45,455 bases of DNA from an uncultured Paraprevotella sp. (GTDB taxonomy: Bacteria; Bacteroidota; Bacteroidia; Bacteroidales; Bacteroidaceae), in NCBI GenBank assembly GCA_910584955.1, contig CAJUDC010000002.1:1-45455 (forward strand), given 5' to 3'. The first letter of the stretch is position 1; the number at the start of each line of letters is the position of its first letter. The position numbers and the translations under genes were made by a program. Below, piece after piece: positions 1-8,465 of this stretch. The notes under the pieces are model-generated. The model saw only the letters and a list, made by a program, of their open reading frames with translations, was not told the DNA's origin and did no database searches.

Positions 1-482
1 GTATTATCATTTTTCAGAGGCTGAACCAGATTTTCAGGAGCATATTCAGACATTTGATTAGAATAAAAGAAATTAGACTGTAAACGCTCTTCATTTCCCT
101 TGAAGTCCTTTTGCGTATAAACGGAAAGAGGAGAAAAATCCTCTTTGTGCGGAATGATCAGTGTCCCCTGACAATATACGGAAACACGAGCATTAACATC
201 CGGTACAAGTCCTTTACCTTTAATCTTTATTTTACTACCAAACGTACGAATAACATCATTTGGCTTTACAGCATCCAAATACAGCCAAGCATCTTCCGAT
301 ACAAGATTTACAGACGCTCCGTCAGCAATCGGACATAAAGAATCGGTAATATGATAATCAACGGCATAATCAAGTTTTAGATTTTGGGCCAAAGTAGAAG
401 TATAGGTCTCTGGATTGCGACCGTAAATATCCGATAAAAAACCCATACAAAAAAGTGCACAATGCACAATCAGAATACGCAT
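1..482 (-). CDS. N-terminal part of a secreted protein (cut by window edge)
   Basis: Reading the minus strand from an ATG at 482 gives an open frame with no stop up to base 1, about 160 residues. It begins MRILIVHCALFCMGFLSDIYG, which looks like a Sec signal peptide, and continues as a mixed beta-rich sequence (for example LYLDAVKPNDVIRTFGSKIK). Small secreted beta domains of this kind often precede glycan-active modules in Bacteroidales, but the catalytic or binding part is outside the window and I do not recognise the family. The gene is A+T-richer than most of the window. A possible -7 element lies at 595-602, about 110 bp upstream. Existence is fairly sure; function is unknown. Confidence 0.6.
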   Translation of the reverse strand, partial: MRILIVHCALFCMGFLSDIYGRNPETYTSTLAQNLKLDYAVDYHITDSLCPIADGASVNLVSEDAWLYLDAVKPNDVIRTFGSKIKIKGKGLVPDVNARVSVYCQGTLIIPHKEDFSPLSVYTQKDFKGNEERLQSNFFYSNQMSEYAPENLVQPLKNDN

Positions 483-820
483 ACCCAATGTTTTCCTCCA
501 ACAAAAAAAATATGGGCACTCTGTCGTTTTCATCGCATTATAAGGTATCATACACATACTTCTTTCTTAATACAACTTCATCTGTCATCTTACGCAAAGA
601 TATTATACTTGTAGAAAAACGCATGCGGAAATTGTATCAATAGAGGACTAAAAATCATGGAAAAACGATAATTCAACCTCATTTAATGGAAATTCACCCG
701 AAAACGCCAACGATATTTTCTCCTCACCCTATTTTATAAAAAAGGATTGAATATTCCACACGCTACAATCAAGGAGATAGAGAACGGAAGACAAAAAAAC
801 AAACATCATCCTACACGCCT
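483..820. other. A+T-rich intergenic region, no gene seen
   Basis: This stretch lies between the start of the partial secreted gene and the end of recQ. The only frames are short and lack protein-like composition. CAAAGATA at 595-602 is a minus-strand TAnnTTTG-type -7 box and could serve the partial gene, but no -33 box is visible 20 bp further up. Nothing else is recognisable. Confidence 0.4.
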
Positions 821-855
821 ACAAAAAATCCCGCCAGCAGGAACCTGCCGACGGG
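821..855 (-). terminator. Rho-independent terminator of recQ
   Basis: On the minus strand a 12-nt arm CCCGTCGGCAGG pairs with CCTGCTGGCGGG (two G-U wobbles) and is followed by ATTTTTTGT. It begins about 29 nt after the recQ stop codon. Confidence 0.8.
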
Positions 856-883
856 AATATATGCACGTTTTAGAATAGAATAC

Positions 884-3064
884 TCAATTAGCCATCTCTG
901 AAATAAATTTCACACGCACCAAACGAATTTCCTCCTCGGTATAATCATCCCCCAATTCATCCATCGCCTCCTCCAGATCATCCGTTTCAGATTCCTTGAA
1001 ATAATCATAAATATCAAACATGTGGTCCTCGTCCATCACCTCATCCAGAAAATAATCAATATTTAACTTGGTTCCAGAATACACGATAGCCTCTATCTCA
1101 TCCAATAATTCCGAGAAATCGATACCTTTAGCCAAAGCAATATCATCCAATGCTACTTTACGGTCAATGCTCTGAATAATGCTTACCTTGAGTTTCGACT
1201 TGTTTGCCACCGTACGTACCCGTAGGTCTTCAGGACGGTCTATATCATTCTCCTCGCAATGTTTCTTGATCAAGGCACAAAATTCCGTTCCGTAACGCTT
1301 GGCCTTGCCGGCTCCCACACCGGGAATATTCTGTAATTCATCAATGTTAACCGGATAAACCGTAGCCATCGCTTCGAGCGAAGGATCTTGAAATATGACA
1401 TAAGGCGGGACTTCCAGTTGTTTTGACATTTTTTTACGCAAATCCTTAAGCATGGAGAACAATGCCGGGTCTACAGCGCAACTTCCGCCTCCGCGTACCG
1501 GGGTTTCAACCTCGTCCTCATCAAAATCATTATCCTCAGTAATTTTAAACGATACAGGATTTTTCATGAACTTCCGGCCCGCAGGAGTAAGTTTCAGCAA
1601 ACCGTAGTTCTCTACATCTTTTTCCAGATAACCTGCAATCAGAGCCTGACGGAGTACAGCGTTCCACCAACGTTCCTCATGGTCTTCTCCACACCCGAAA
1701 CAATCCAATTCCTCATGCTTATGTGCCAAAACCTCGTCGGTTTCGTTTCCCACCAGCACATCTATTACATAATCTACCTTAAAATTCTCTTTTATCGCCT
1801 GAACCACTTCAAGCGCTTCCTTCAGTTGTTCCTTAGCTTCCACTTTCTTCTTGGGATGTAAACAGTTATCACAATTTCCACAATTCTCTTCTTCATAAAC
1901 TTCCCCAAAATAGTGCAATAAGAATCTTCGGCGACAAACAGACGACTCGGCATAAGCCGCCGTTTCTTGCAGCAACTGCCGCCCGATGTCCTGCTCCGCC
2001 ACCGGTTTGCCTTCCATGAACTTCTCCAATTTCTGCAAGTCCTTGTTGGTATAAAAGGTCACACACAACCCTTCTCCTCCGTCGCGTCCGGCCCTACCAG
2101 TTTCCTGATAATAACCTTCCAGACTTTTGGGAATGTCATAATGAATCACAAACCTTACATCCGGTTTGTCAATACCCATTCCAAAAGCAATCGTCGCTAC
2201 TATCACATCGATCTTCTCCATGATGAAGTCATCTTGTGTCTGCGACCGTGCTGCCGAGTCCATTCCTGCATGATAAGCCCGCGCGTTGATATTGTTGGCC
2301 CGCAATATTTCAGCCAGTTCTTCCACACGCTTGCGGCTCAGGCAATATATAATACCACTTTTATCGGGACGTTGCTTGATAAATTTAATAATGTCTTTAT
2401 CTACATTTTTGGTCTTTGTCCGTACCTCATAATACAAGTTGGGACGATTAAAAGAACTCTTGAATTCTTTGGCATCAGACATGCCCAGATTCTTTTTAAT
2501 ATCTCCCCGCACCTTATCGGTAGCCGTAGCCGTCAAGGCAATAAGCGGTGCTGTCCCGATCTCATTTATAATAGGCCGGATCCGACGATATTCCGGTCGG
2601 AAATCATGCCCCCATTCGGAAATACAATGCGCTTCATCCACAGCATAGAACGAAATCTTCACCTTTTTCAAAAACTCCACATTCTCTTCTTTTGTCAAAG
2701 ACTCGGGCGCCACATAAAGCAGTTTGGTACGCCCTTGCCGGATATCGTTCTTGACCTGATCTATGGAAGCCTTGTTCAGTGACGAATTGATAAAGTGGGC
2801 CACACCCTCTTCCGCGCATATCTGCCGGATGGCATCTACCTGATTTTTCATCAGGGCGATCAGAGGAGAAATCACGATAGCCGTGCCTTCCATCAGCAGC
2901 GAAGGTAACTGATAGCACAGTGACTTGCCGCCTCCGGTAGGCATCAGCACAAATGTGTCGTTTCCTGCCAATACATTACGAATAATAGCTTCCTGATCCC
3001 CCTTAAAGGTATCGAATCCGAAATAACGTTTCAACTGGCCGGTTAAATTAAGTTCTTCGTTCAT
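884..3064 (-). CDS. recQ: ATP-dependent DNA helicase RecQ (full length, with HRDC)
   Basis: 3'-5' DNA helicase of the RecF recombination and fork-repair pathway, acting on DNA in the cytoplasm. The 726 residues show the P-loop PTGGGKS (42-48), DEAH box (143-146), motif V-VI region with TIAFGMGIDK (291-300) and QETGRAGRDG (320-329), the RQC zinc site with C377, C395, C398 and C401, a winged-helix region, and an HRDC domain (about 531-605) with the hairpin PGVGAGKAKR. A further 120-residue acidic helical tail follows; similar tails are usual in Bacteroidetes RecQ. The start is fixed by the domain beginning right after the Met. It follows tig-clpP-clpX on the same strand but has its own promoter (3116-3148) and terminator. 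A second RecQ paralogue lies at 35659-37575. Confidence 0.96.
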   Translation of the reverse strand: MNEELNLTGQLKRYFGFDTFKGDQEAIIRNVLAGNDTFVLMPTGGGKSLCYQLPSLLMEGTAIVISPLIALMKNQVDAIRQICAEEGVAHFINSSLNKASIDQVKNDIRQGRTKLLYVAPESLTKEENVEFLKKVKISFYAVDEAHCISEWGHDFRPEYRRIRPIINEIGTAPLIALTATATDKVRGDIKKNLGMSDAKEFKSSFNRPNLYYEVRTKTKNVDKDIIKFIKQRPDKSGIIYCLSRKRVEELAEILRANNINARAYHAGMDSAARSQTQDDFIMEKIDVIVATIAFGMGIDKPDVRFVIHYDIPKSLEGYYQETGRAGRDGGEGLCVTFYTNKDLQKLEKFMEGKPVAEQDIGRQLLQETAAYAESSVCRRRFLLHYFGEVYEEENCGNCDNCLHPKKKVEAKEQLKEALEVVQAIKENFKVDYVIDVLVGNETDEVLAHKHEELDCFGCGEDHEERWWNAVLRQALIAGYLEKDVENYGLLKLTPAGRKFMKNPVSFKITEDNDFDEDEVETPVRGGGSCAVDPALFSMLKDLRKKMSKQLEVPPYVIFQDPSLEAMATVYPVNIDELQNIPGVGAGKAKRYGTEFCALIKKHCEENDIDRPEDLRVRTVANKSKLKVSIIQSIDRKVALDDIALAKGIDFSELLDEIEAIVYSGTKLNIDYFLDEVMDEDHMFDIYDYFKESETDDLEEAMDELGDDYTEEEIRLVRVKFISEMAN

Positions 3065-3115
3065 AGCTCGTGATTGTCATTGTTACCAAATTCAGGCATG
3101 CTCATTTGAGCCTAA

Positions 3116-3148
3116 CAAAGTTATAAACAAAAGCGCCAAAAATGCAAA
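3116..3148 (-). promoter_or_regulatory. Bacteroides-type promoter of recQ
   Basis: Minus strand -7 box TAACTTTG (3116-3123) and -33 box TTTG (3145-3148) are separated by 21 bp, matching the consensus TTTG / TAnnTTTG. The predicted transcript start leaves a leader of about 45-50 nt before the recQ ATG at 3064. Confidence 0.7.
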
Positions 3149-3212
3149 TTAAAACGTATTTATTTTTCATCTTTTTTTCGCACTATCAAAAGCATGGTAG
3201 AAGTTCTTGCCG

Positions 3213-4445
3213 TCACTCCTGTTGCATACGTGCCAGATTGGCTTTTTCCAACTGTTGTCTGGCATAATCGAGTGTCACGACAAACTTCTTCATCCGTTTT
3301 GAAGGCGCTTCATATTGCGCATCCATCATAATACTTTCCATAATAGAGCGAAGTCCTCTGGCACCCAATTTATACTCTACAGCCTTATCCACAATATATT
3401 CCAATGCTTCGGGAGCGAATTTCAACTGAATACCGTCCATTTCAAACAGTTTCACCTGTTGTTTGACAATAGAGTTCTTCGGTTCTGTCAAAATATTACG
3501 CAACGCCGTACGATCCAACGGATTCAAATACGTCAACACCGGCAAACGCCCGATAATCTCCGGTATCAAACCGAATGATTTCAAGTCTTGCGGCAAAATA
3601 TATTTCATGAGATTCTCCTTGTCGATGTGCTGCATATTCTGCACTGAATTATAGCCCACTACATGGGTATTCAGGCGCTGGGCGATTTTCCTTTCAATAC
3701 CGTCGAAAGCCCCTCCGCAAATAAACAGAATATTACGGGTGTCCACATGAATATAATCCTGATCGGGATGCTTGCGTCCGCCTTTGGGCGGAACATTGAC
3801 CATCGAACCTTCGAGCAGTTTAAGCAGACCTTGCTGCACTCCCTCTCCGCTCACATCGCGGGTAATGGAAGGATTGTCGCTTTTACGGGCTATCTTGTCT
3901 ATTTCATCAATAAACACAATGCCCCGTTGTGCCGCCTCCACATTATAATCGGCCACTTGAAGCAGGCGTGACAGAATGCTCTCCACATCTTCACCCACAT
4001 AGCCGGCCTCGGTAAACACCGTAGCATCCACTATGGTAAAAGGCACCTTCAATAACCGGGCTATCGTACGGGCCAGTAGGGTTTTTCCGGTTCCGGTGCT
4101 CCCCACCATGATGATATTCGACTTTTCAATCTCCACCCCGTCATCGGTAGTTTGCTGAGCCAGCCTTTTATAATGGTTATAAACGGAAACCGCCAGATAA
4201 CGCTTGGCATCATCCTGGCCTATCACATACTGATCCAGATACTCTTTTATCTCTTTAGGTTTGGGCAACGTATCCCATTCAAGGTTCAGTTCATCTGCTT
4301 TCCGGTCGCGGTTTTCCGCTTCGACCTCTTCTGCATAACGATAGGCCTCGCGCGCACAATCGTCACAGATAAAGCCGCTCATGCCGGCAATCAGCATACG
4401 GACCTCTTTCTCTCCTCTGCCACAGAACGAACAAGCTCTCTTCAT
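3213..4445 (-). CDS. clpX: ATP-dependent Clp protease ATP-binding subunit ClpX
   Basis: AAA+ unfoldase that recognises substrates, unfolds them with ATP and feeds them into ClpP in the cytoplasm. The 410 residues start with the C4 zinc-binding domain (C5, C8, C27, C30), followed by Walker A GSTGTGKT (115-122), the pore loop GYVG (148-151), Walker B with D180-E181 in VFIDEIDK, and a sensor-2 GARGLR motif in the C-terminal small domain. Length is normal. Its ATG overlaps the clpP stop codon by one base (TAATG), so the two are translationally coupled. The order tig-clpP-clpX is conserved widely in bacteria. Confidence 0.98.
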   Translation of the reverse strand: MKRACSFCGRGEKEVRMLIAGMSGFICDDCAREAYRYAEEVEAENRDRKADELNLEWDTLPKPKEIKEYLDQYVIGQDDAKRYLAVSVYNHYKRLAQQTTDDGVEIEKSNIIMVGSTGTGKTLLARTIARLLKVPFTIVDATVFTEAGYVGEDVESILSRLLQVADYNVEAAQRGIVFIDEIDKIARKSDNPSITRDVSGEGVQQGLLKLLEGSMVNVPPKGGRKHPDQDYIHVDTRNILFICGGAFDGIERKIAQRLNTHVVGYNSVQNMQHIDKENLMKYILPQDLKSFGLIPEIIGRLPVLTYLNPLDRTALRNILTEPKNSIVKQQVKLFEMDGIQLKFAPEALEYIVDKAVEYKLGARGLRSIMESIMMDAQYEAPSKRMKKFVVTLDYARQQLEKANLARMQQE

Positions 4446-5113
4446 TACTTCTTACGGGTTAACACGTTGTCTATCATACCATATTCCAATGCTTCCTGGG
4501 CTGTCATCCAGTAATCACGGTCGGAGTCGGCCCATACTTTTTCAAAATCCGTATGCGAATGTTCGGCAATGATGGTATATAATTCCTTCTTCAGTTTCTG
4601 AATTTCACGCGCCGTAATCTCAATATCCGATGCCTGCCCCTGAGCTCCCCCCATCGGCTGGTGGATCATCACACGGCTGTGTGTCAAGGCCGACCGTTTG
4701 CCTTCGGCACCGGCCACCAACAATACGGCGGCCATCGAAGCAGCCATTCCCGTACAGATAGTAGCCACATCACTGGTTACAAACTGCATCGTGTCGTAGA
4801 TACCCAAGCCGGCATATACGGAACCGCCGGGTGAATTCAAGTAGATGGATATATCCTTTCCCGGATCTACAGAGTCCAGATACAGCAATTGTGCCTGTAG
4901 GGTGTTGGCCGTATAATCGTCTATCTGTGTACCCAGAAAAATGATACGGTCCATCATCAAACGTGAGAACACATCCATTTGAGTGACATTCAACTGGCGT
5001 TCTTCCAATATATAAGGATTGAGATATTGGTTTTGTACACTCACCACATCATCCAGCACCTGGCTGTTCATGCCCAGATGCTTGACTGCATATTTCTTAA
5101 AATCGTTCATCAT
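4445..5113 (-). CDS. clpP: ATP-dependent Clp protease proteolytic subunit ClpP
   Basis: Serine peptidase that forms the tetradecameric chamber paired with ClpX. The 222 residues carry the catalytic triad: S126 in GMAASMAAV, H151 in MIHQPMGG and D190 in DSDRDYWM, by comparison with Escherichia coli S97/H122/D171. The glycine-rich strand NSPGGSVYAG and the terminal EYGMIDNVL are typical. The N-terminal 25 or so residues probably form the propeptide or axial loop. It overlaps clpX by one base and lies 137 bp after tig, with a possible own -7 element at 5175-5182. Confidence 0.98.
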   Translation of the reverse strand: MMNDFKKYAVKHLGMNSQVLDDVVSVQNQYLNPYILEERQLNVTQMDVFSRLMMDRIIFLGTQIDDYTANTLQAQLLYLDSVDPGKDISIYLNSPGGSVYAGLGIYDTMQFVTSDVATICTGMAASMAAVLLVAGAEGKRSALTHSRVMIHQPMGGAQGQASDIEITAREIQKLKKELYTIIAEHSHTDFEKVWADSDRDYWMTAQEALEYGMIDNVLTRKK

Positions 5114-5174
5114 TTTTCTTCTTTTTTATGTGCTAAAAGGAAACTTTCGAGCCCTTTTTCCGTACGTTGACTTG

Positions 5175-5182
5175 CAAAGGTA
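5175..5182 (-). promoter_or_regulatory. Possible -7 element upstream of clpPX
   Basis: TACCTTTG on the minus strand matches TAnnTTTG, about 60 bp before the clpP ATG. No clear -33 TTTG is seen 20 bp upstream, so this is a moderate call. It would allow clpPX expression independent of tig. Confidence 0.45.
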
Positions 5183-5250
5183 CGAATAAGAAGCGCGGAA
5201 GTTTCCTTTTATACGCCGATTTATCTTTTATAAAGATGTTTTCCTATTTA

Positions 5251-6606
5251 TTAAGCAAACATCTTGTTGAATTCATCCAGACTTACCGACTTTTTGTTCA
5301 ATGTTACCACTTGACTGATGGCCACTCCCAGTTTGTCTTCAATGCAACGACTTACCAGACCGTCCACCTGCTCTTTCTTCTTCAGCATTTCCTGCGCATA
5401 GTTGTTCAGCATGTCTTCAGGCACATTCATCATACCATACTGTGCAAACTGAATCTTCGTAACGTTCTTGGCCGTCTCCAGCACATCTGCCTGTTCCACC
5501 TTGATACCGTACGTTTTCACCAACTGCTCCTTAATCAGATGCCAAGTCAGTTCCTCGATGCTTTTCGGATAGTTTTCTTCGATAAACTTGTCGTCTTTAT
5601 CACGATTGTTCAACTTCATGACGCGTTTCAACAAGGCTTCGGGATATTCCAGCTCCCCTACTTTCTCCACCAAATACTTACGAACATCCTGCATCAGCTT
5701 GTAGTTACTGTCGGCAACGAACTGGTTTTCGAGCAGTTCCTTGATCTTGGCACGGAAGTCGGCCTCGCTCGTCACTACATCCTTGCCCAATACCTGATCA
5801 AACAAATCCTGATTCAGTTCGGCTTCTTTGAAGCGTGTGATCTCTTCGATCTGATAGCTGAAATCCGACTTCATTTCGGCTGCCTCTTCCTTCTTGATCT
5901 TCAACAAAGAAGAGAGTTCCACGTCATGGCCTTCGTATGCCTTGTACGGGTTGATGACCAACACATCATTGACCTTGCAACCGGCGAACTTCTGCTTTTC
6001 TTCGTCGTTCTTCATATAGTCGGGCAGCATCACGGCATGTTCCACCTGAATGCCGCCTTCCTTGGTATTGCCGTTTTCATCCAGTTCGGCCAACAAGCCT
6101 TTCACCATATCTTTCTCCTCATAGGCTTCCACCTTTTCGTAGTTGCCGGCACGCTGTGTGTACATCTTCACCTGCTTGTCCAGCATGTCCTCATCCACAT
6201 TGATGGTATAGTAGTCCAGCGTATCGTCTGCCGTCAGTTCAACCTTGAATTCAGGAGCCAACGCAATGTCAAATACGAACTCGAATTCTTCCATGGTGTC
6301 GAAGTCGATATTCTGCTGACGTTCTTCGTTCGGCAGCGGTTCGCCCAGGATATTGATATTGTTTTCTCTGATATAACCGTACAACTTTTCACCCAGCAAC
6401 TTGTTTACCTCTTCCGCCAGCACTTCCTTGCCGAAACGTTTTTTCAACAGGCTCATAGGTACTTGTCCCGGACGGAAGCCCGGCATATTGGCTTTCTTAC
6501 GAAAATCTTTCAACGCAGCGTCCACCTTCCCGGCATAATCCGCCTTTTCCATTTTAATGGTAAGCAAAGCACTTACCTTGTCAAGGTTCTCTAATGAAAT
6601 ATTCAT
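5251..6606 (-). CDS. tig: Trigger factor, ribosome-bound chaperone
   Basis: Trigger factor binds the ribosome exit tunnel and shields nascent chains. The 451 residues begin with the ribosome-binding domain, including the signature GFRPGQ (43-48; GFRxGK in most bacteria, with Q replacing K here). The middle part, where the FKBP-type peptidyl-prolyl isomerase domain normally sits, is divergent and I cannot point to a clear FKBP active site, as is common in Bacteroidetes. The long helical C-terminal arms follow. The gene precedes clpP and clpX, the classical arrangement linking folding and proteolysis. A good promoter lies at 6665-6696. Confidence 0.95.
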   Translation of the reverse strand: MNISLENLDKVSALLTIKMEKADYAGKVDAALKDFRKKANMPGFRPGQVPMSLLKKRFGKEVLAEEVNKLLGEKLYGYIRENNINILGEPLPNEERQQNIDFDTMEEFEFVFDIALAPEFKVELTADDTLDYYTINVDEDMLDKQVKMYTQRAGNYEKVEAYEEKDMVKGLLAELDENGNTKEGGIQVEHAVMLPDYMKNDEEKQKFAGCKVNDVLVINPYKAYEGHDVELSSLLKIKKEEAAEMKSDFSYQIEEITRFKEAELNQDLFDQVLGKDVVTSEADFRAKIKELLENQFVADSNYKLMQDVRKYLVEKVGELEYPEALLKRVMKLNNRDKDDKFIEENYPKSIEELTWHLIKEQLVKTYGIKVEQADVLETAKNVTKIQFAQYGMMNVPEDMLNNYAQEMLKKKEQVDGLVSRCIEDKLGVAISQVVTLNKKSVSLDEFNKMFA

Positions 6607-6664
6607 TTCAGGAATGTTTTTTATTATTTAATTATTACTCTTTGCACTTTCCATAATGAGGGTG

Positions 6665-6696
6665 CAAAATTAGCTTTTATCTTTCAAAAAATCAAA
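6665..6696 (-). promoter_or_regulatory. Promoter of the tig-clpP-clpX unit
   Basis: Minus-strand -7 box TAATTTTG (6665-6672) and -33 box TTTG (6693-6696) with exactly 20 bp between them: a full Bacteroides sigma-ABfr consensus. The leader to the tig ATG would be about 50-55 nt. Confidence 0.75.
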
Positions 6697-6726
6697 AAAG
6701 TAAACTAAAAAACAGGCAACGGACTT

Positions 6727-6775
6727 AAAAAAAACCGGTCTTCACCGCACAAACGCACCCACGCGGAGCCCGGTT
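6727..6775 (-). terminator. Terminator after lptB
   Basis: On the minus strand AACCGG pairs with CCGGTT, with an inner CCGC/GCGG helix, followed by a run of T. It starts directly at the lptB stop codon and separates lptB from tig. Confidence 0.65.
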
Positions 6776-7585
6776 CTACACCCCTTGAGCTGTCTTTTCC
6801 TCATCAATCTTCTGAAAATCCTTCAGTCTCAATACAAAGCTGTTGGTGAGATATTTGGCACGCACCACTTCGTTGCCGGCCAACTCGGGCGGTGTGCCCT
6901 GAAACAGGATTTGGCCTTCGAAAAGCAAATAAGCCCGATCGGTAATACAGAGCGTCTCCTCTACGTTATGGTCGGTAATCAATACACCGATATTGCGTTT
7001 TTTCAGCTTCCACACAATATATTGAATGTCTTCCACTGCAATCGGATCTACACCGGCAAACGGCTCGTCGAGCATGATAAACTTCGGATCAATAGCCAGG
7101 CAACGGGCAATTTCCGTACGCCGGCGCTCACCGCCCGACAACTGGTCGCCCAGATTCCTACGCACCTTTTGCAGGCGGAACTCCGTAAGCAGACTTTCCA
7201 GCTTCTCGCGCTGATATTCCGCCGAACGCCCCGTCATCTCAAGCACCGAAGCGATGTTGTCCTCCACACTCATCTTACGAAACACGGACGCCTCCTGAGC
7301 CAGATATCCGATGCCGTTACGGGCGCGTTTGTATACCGGAAAATCCGTAATCTCCAGATCACCCAGAAAAATACGCCCGGCATTGGGCACCACCAGTCCT
7401 GTAGTCATGTAAAAAGACGTCGTCTTTCCGGCTCCATTCGGTCCGAGCAACCCCACAATCTCTCCTTGCTTCACATCAAACGAAACATTGTTCACCACCG
7501 TACGCTTGCCATAGGTCTTCACCAGGCCCTCGCTGCGGAGCACCAATGTATCACCGGGCTGGCCGGAACGAATTTCTGCTGTCAT
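6776..7585 (-). CDS. lptB: LPS export ABC transporter ATP-binding protein LptB
   Basis: Cytoplasmic ATPase that powers lipopolysaccharide extraction by LptFG and its transport across the periplasm. From the Met at 7585 the protein has 269 residues: Walker A GPNGAGKT (48-55), Q-loop LAQEASVF (94-101), ABC signature LSGGERRR (148-155), Walker B with LDEP (171-174), and the H-loop in ITDHNVEE. The open frame extends upstream to 7654, but those 23 extra codons encode a non-conserved sequence (MFFRLITIFNAIF) and the family begins near TLVLRSEGLVKTYG, so I take the inner start. It is divergent from mlaE; both serve outer-membrane lipid transport. No other lpt gene is adjacent. Confidence 0.93.
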   Translation of the reverse strand: MTAEIRSGQPGDTLVLRSEGLVKTYGKRTVVNNVSFDVKQGEIVGLLGPNGAGKTTSFYMTTGLVVPNAGRIFLGDLEITDFPVYKRARNGIGYLAQEASVFRKMSVEDNIASVLEMTGRSAEYQREKLESLLTEFRLQKVRRNLGDQLSGGERRRTEIARCLAIDPKFIMLDEPFAGVDPIAVEDIQYIVWKLKKRNIGVLITDHNVEETLCITDRAYLLFEGQILFQGTPPELAGNEVVRAKYLTNSFVLRLKDFQKIDEEKTAQGV

Positions 7586-7606
7586 ACTGTAATTGATTTG
7601 AGAATA

Positions 7607-7614
7607 CAAAAATA
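7607..7614 (-). promoter_or_regulatory. -7 element of lptB
   Basis: TATTTTTG on the minus strand matches TAnnTTTG, about 21 bp before the chosen lptB ATG at 7585 and inside the longer open frame, which supports the inner start. A -33 TTTG is not evident. Confidence 0.5.
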
Positions 7615-7662
7615 CAAAAATTGCATTGAAAATAGTTATTAACCGGAAAAACAATTCAAGGT

Positions 7663-7695
7663 GTTGCGGTTTTTATCGGATTTTCATTACTTTTG
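7663..7695 (+). promoter_or_regulatory. Promoter of mlaE-mlaF
   Basis: -7 box TACTTTTG (7688-7695) with GTTG (7663-7666) 21 bp upstream. It lies inside the longest open frame of mlaE, so translation must start after it, which favours the ATG at 7713. Confidence 0.65.
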
Positions 7696-7712
7696 CTGCC
7701 GATAAAAACCTG

Positions 7713-8465
7713 ATGATTATGCTATTTTTCAAAGGTCTTTCCACTTTCGGACGCTATCTGGAACTTATGGGCAAGACGTTCTCACGCCCCGAAAGGATGA
7801 GGATGTTTTTCAAACAATACGTCAAGGAACTGAGCCAGCTGGGAGTAGACTCCATCGGCATCGTGTTGCTGATTTCATTTTTCATCGGCGCCGTGATCTG
7901 CATTCAGATCAAGCTCAACATCCAAAGCCCTTGGATGCCGCGTTTTACGACGGGCTATACCACACGTGAAATCATGCTGCTTGAGTTCTCCTCCTCCATC
8001 ATGTGTCTGATTCTGGCCGGCAAGGTGGGGTCCAACATCGCATCGGAAATCGGCACCATGCGCGTGACGCAACAAATCGACGCCCTTGAAATCATGGGAG
8101 TGAATTCGGCCGGTTTTCTCATTCTGCCCAAGATTCTGGGACTGGTGACCATGATGCCGTTCCTCGTTTCGTTTAGCATCTTTTCCGGTATGGCGGGTGC
8201 CTATGCCACTTCGGTAATCGGGCATGTCATTTCCGTGGACGATCTGACATACGGTTTGCAGCACAGTTTCACGGAATGGTACGTATGGATGGGTATTATC
8301 AAGTCGCTCTTCTTTGCTTTCATTATAACGAGTGTATCGGCTTTCTACGGCTACACCGTCGAAGGCGGCTCTTTCGAAGTAGGCAAGGCCAGCACCGATT
8401 CTGTGGTAAGCAGCAGTGTGCTGATTTTGTTTGCCGACGTATTTCTCACGCAAATCTTATCTTGA
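7713..8465 (+). CDS. mlaE: MlaE-type ABC transporter permease (phospholipid transport)
   Basis: Inner-membrane permease of the MlaE/YrbE family (PF02405), which moves phospholipids between inner and outer membranes with MlaF and an MCE protein. The roughly 250 residues show several hydrophobic segments, for example IGIVLLISFFIGAVICIQ and LGLVTMMPFLVSFSIF, and the conserved ELGTMRV-like segment seen here as EIGTMRVTQQIDALEIMG. The open frame reaches back to 7626, but the promoter at 7663-7695 lies within it, so I start at 7713 (or the ATG at 7719). The stop overlaps the mlaF start (TGATG), indicating coupling. No MCE (MlaD) gene is next to the pair. Confidence 0.93.
   Translation: MIMLFFKGLSTFGRYLELMGKTFSRPERMRMFFKQYVKELSQLGVDSIGIVLLISFFIGAVICIQIKLNIQSPWMPRFTTGYTTREIMLLEFSSSIMCLILAGKVGSNIASEIGTMRVTQQIDALEIMGVNSAGFLILPKILGLVTMMPFLVSFSIFSGMAGAYATSVIGHVISVDDLTYGLQHSFTEWYVWMGIIKSLFFAFIITSVSAFYGYTVEGGSFEVGKASTDSVVSSSVLILFADVFLTQILS

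Noticed and set aside
455..643. 62-codon plus-strand frame near the window start
   Set aside because: No conserved features; overlaps the start of the minus-strand secreted gene and its upstream region.
5167..6594. 475-codon plus-strand frame opposite tig
   Set aside because: Exact antisense of trigger factor; composition (Leu/Phe/His-rich) is a by-product of the tig codon usage and no domain is recognisable.
884..6606. Possible mobile element carrying a duplicated recQ
   Set aside because: The two RecQ proteins differ in architecture and sequence, no transposase or flanking repeats were seen, and both sit in plausible native operons.
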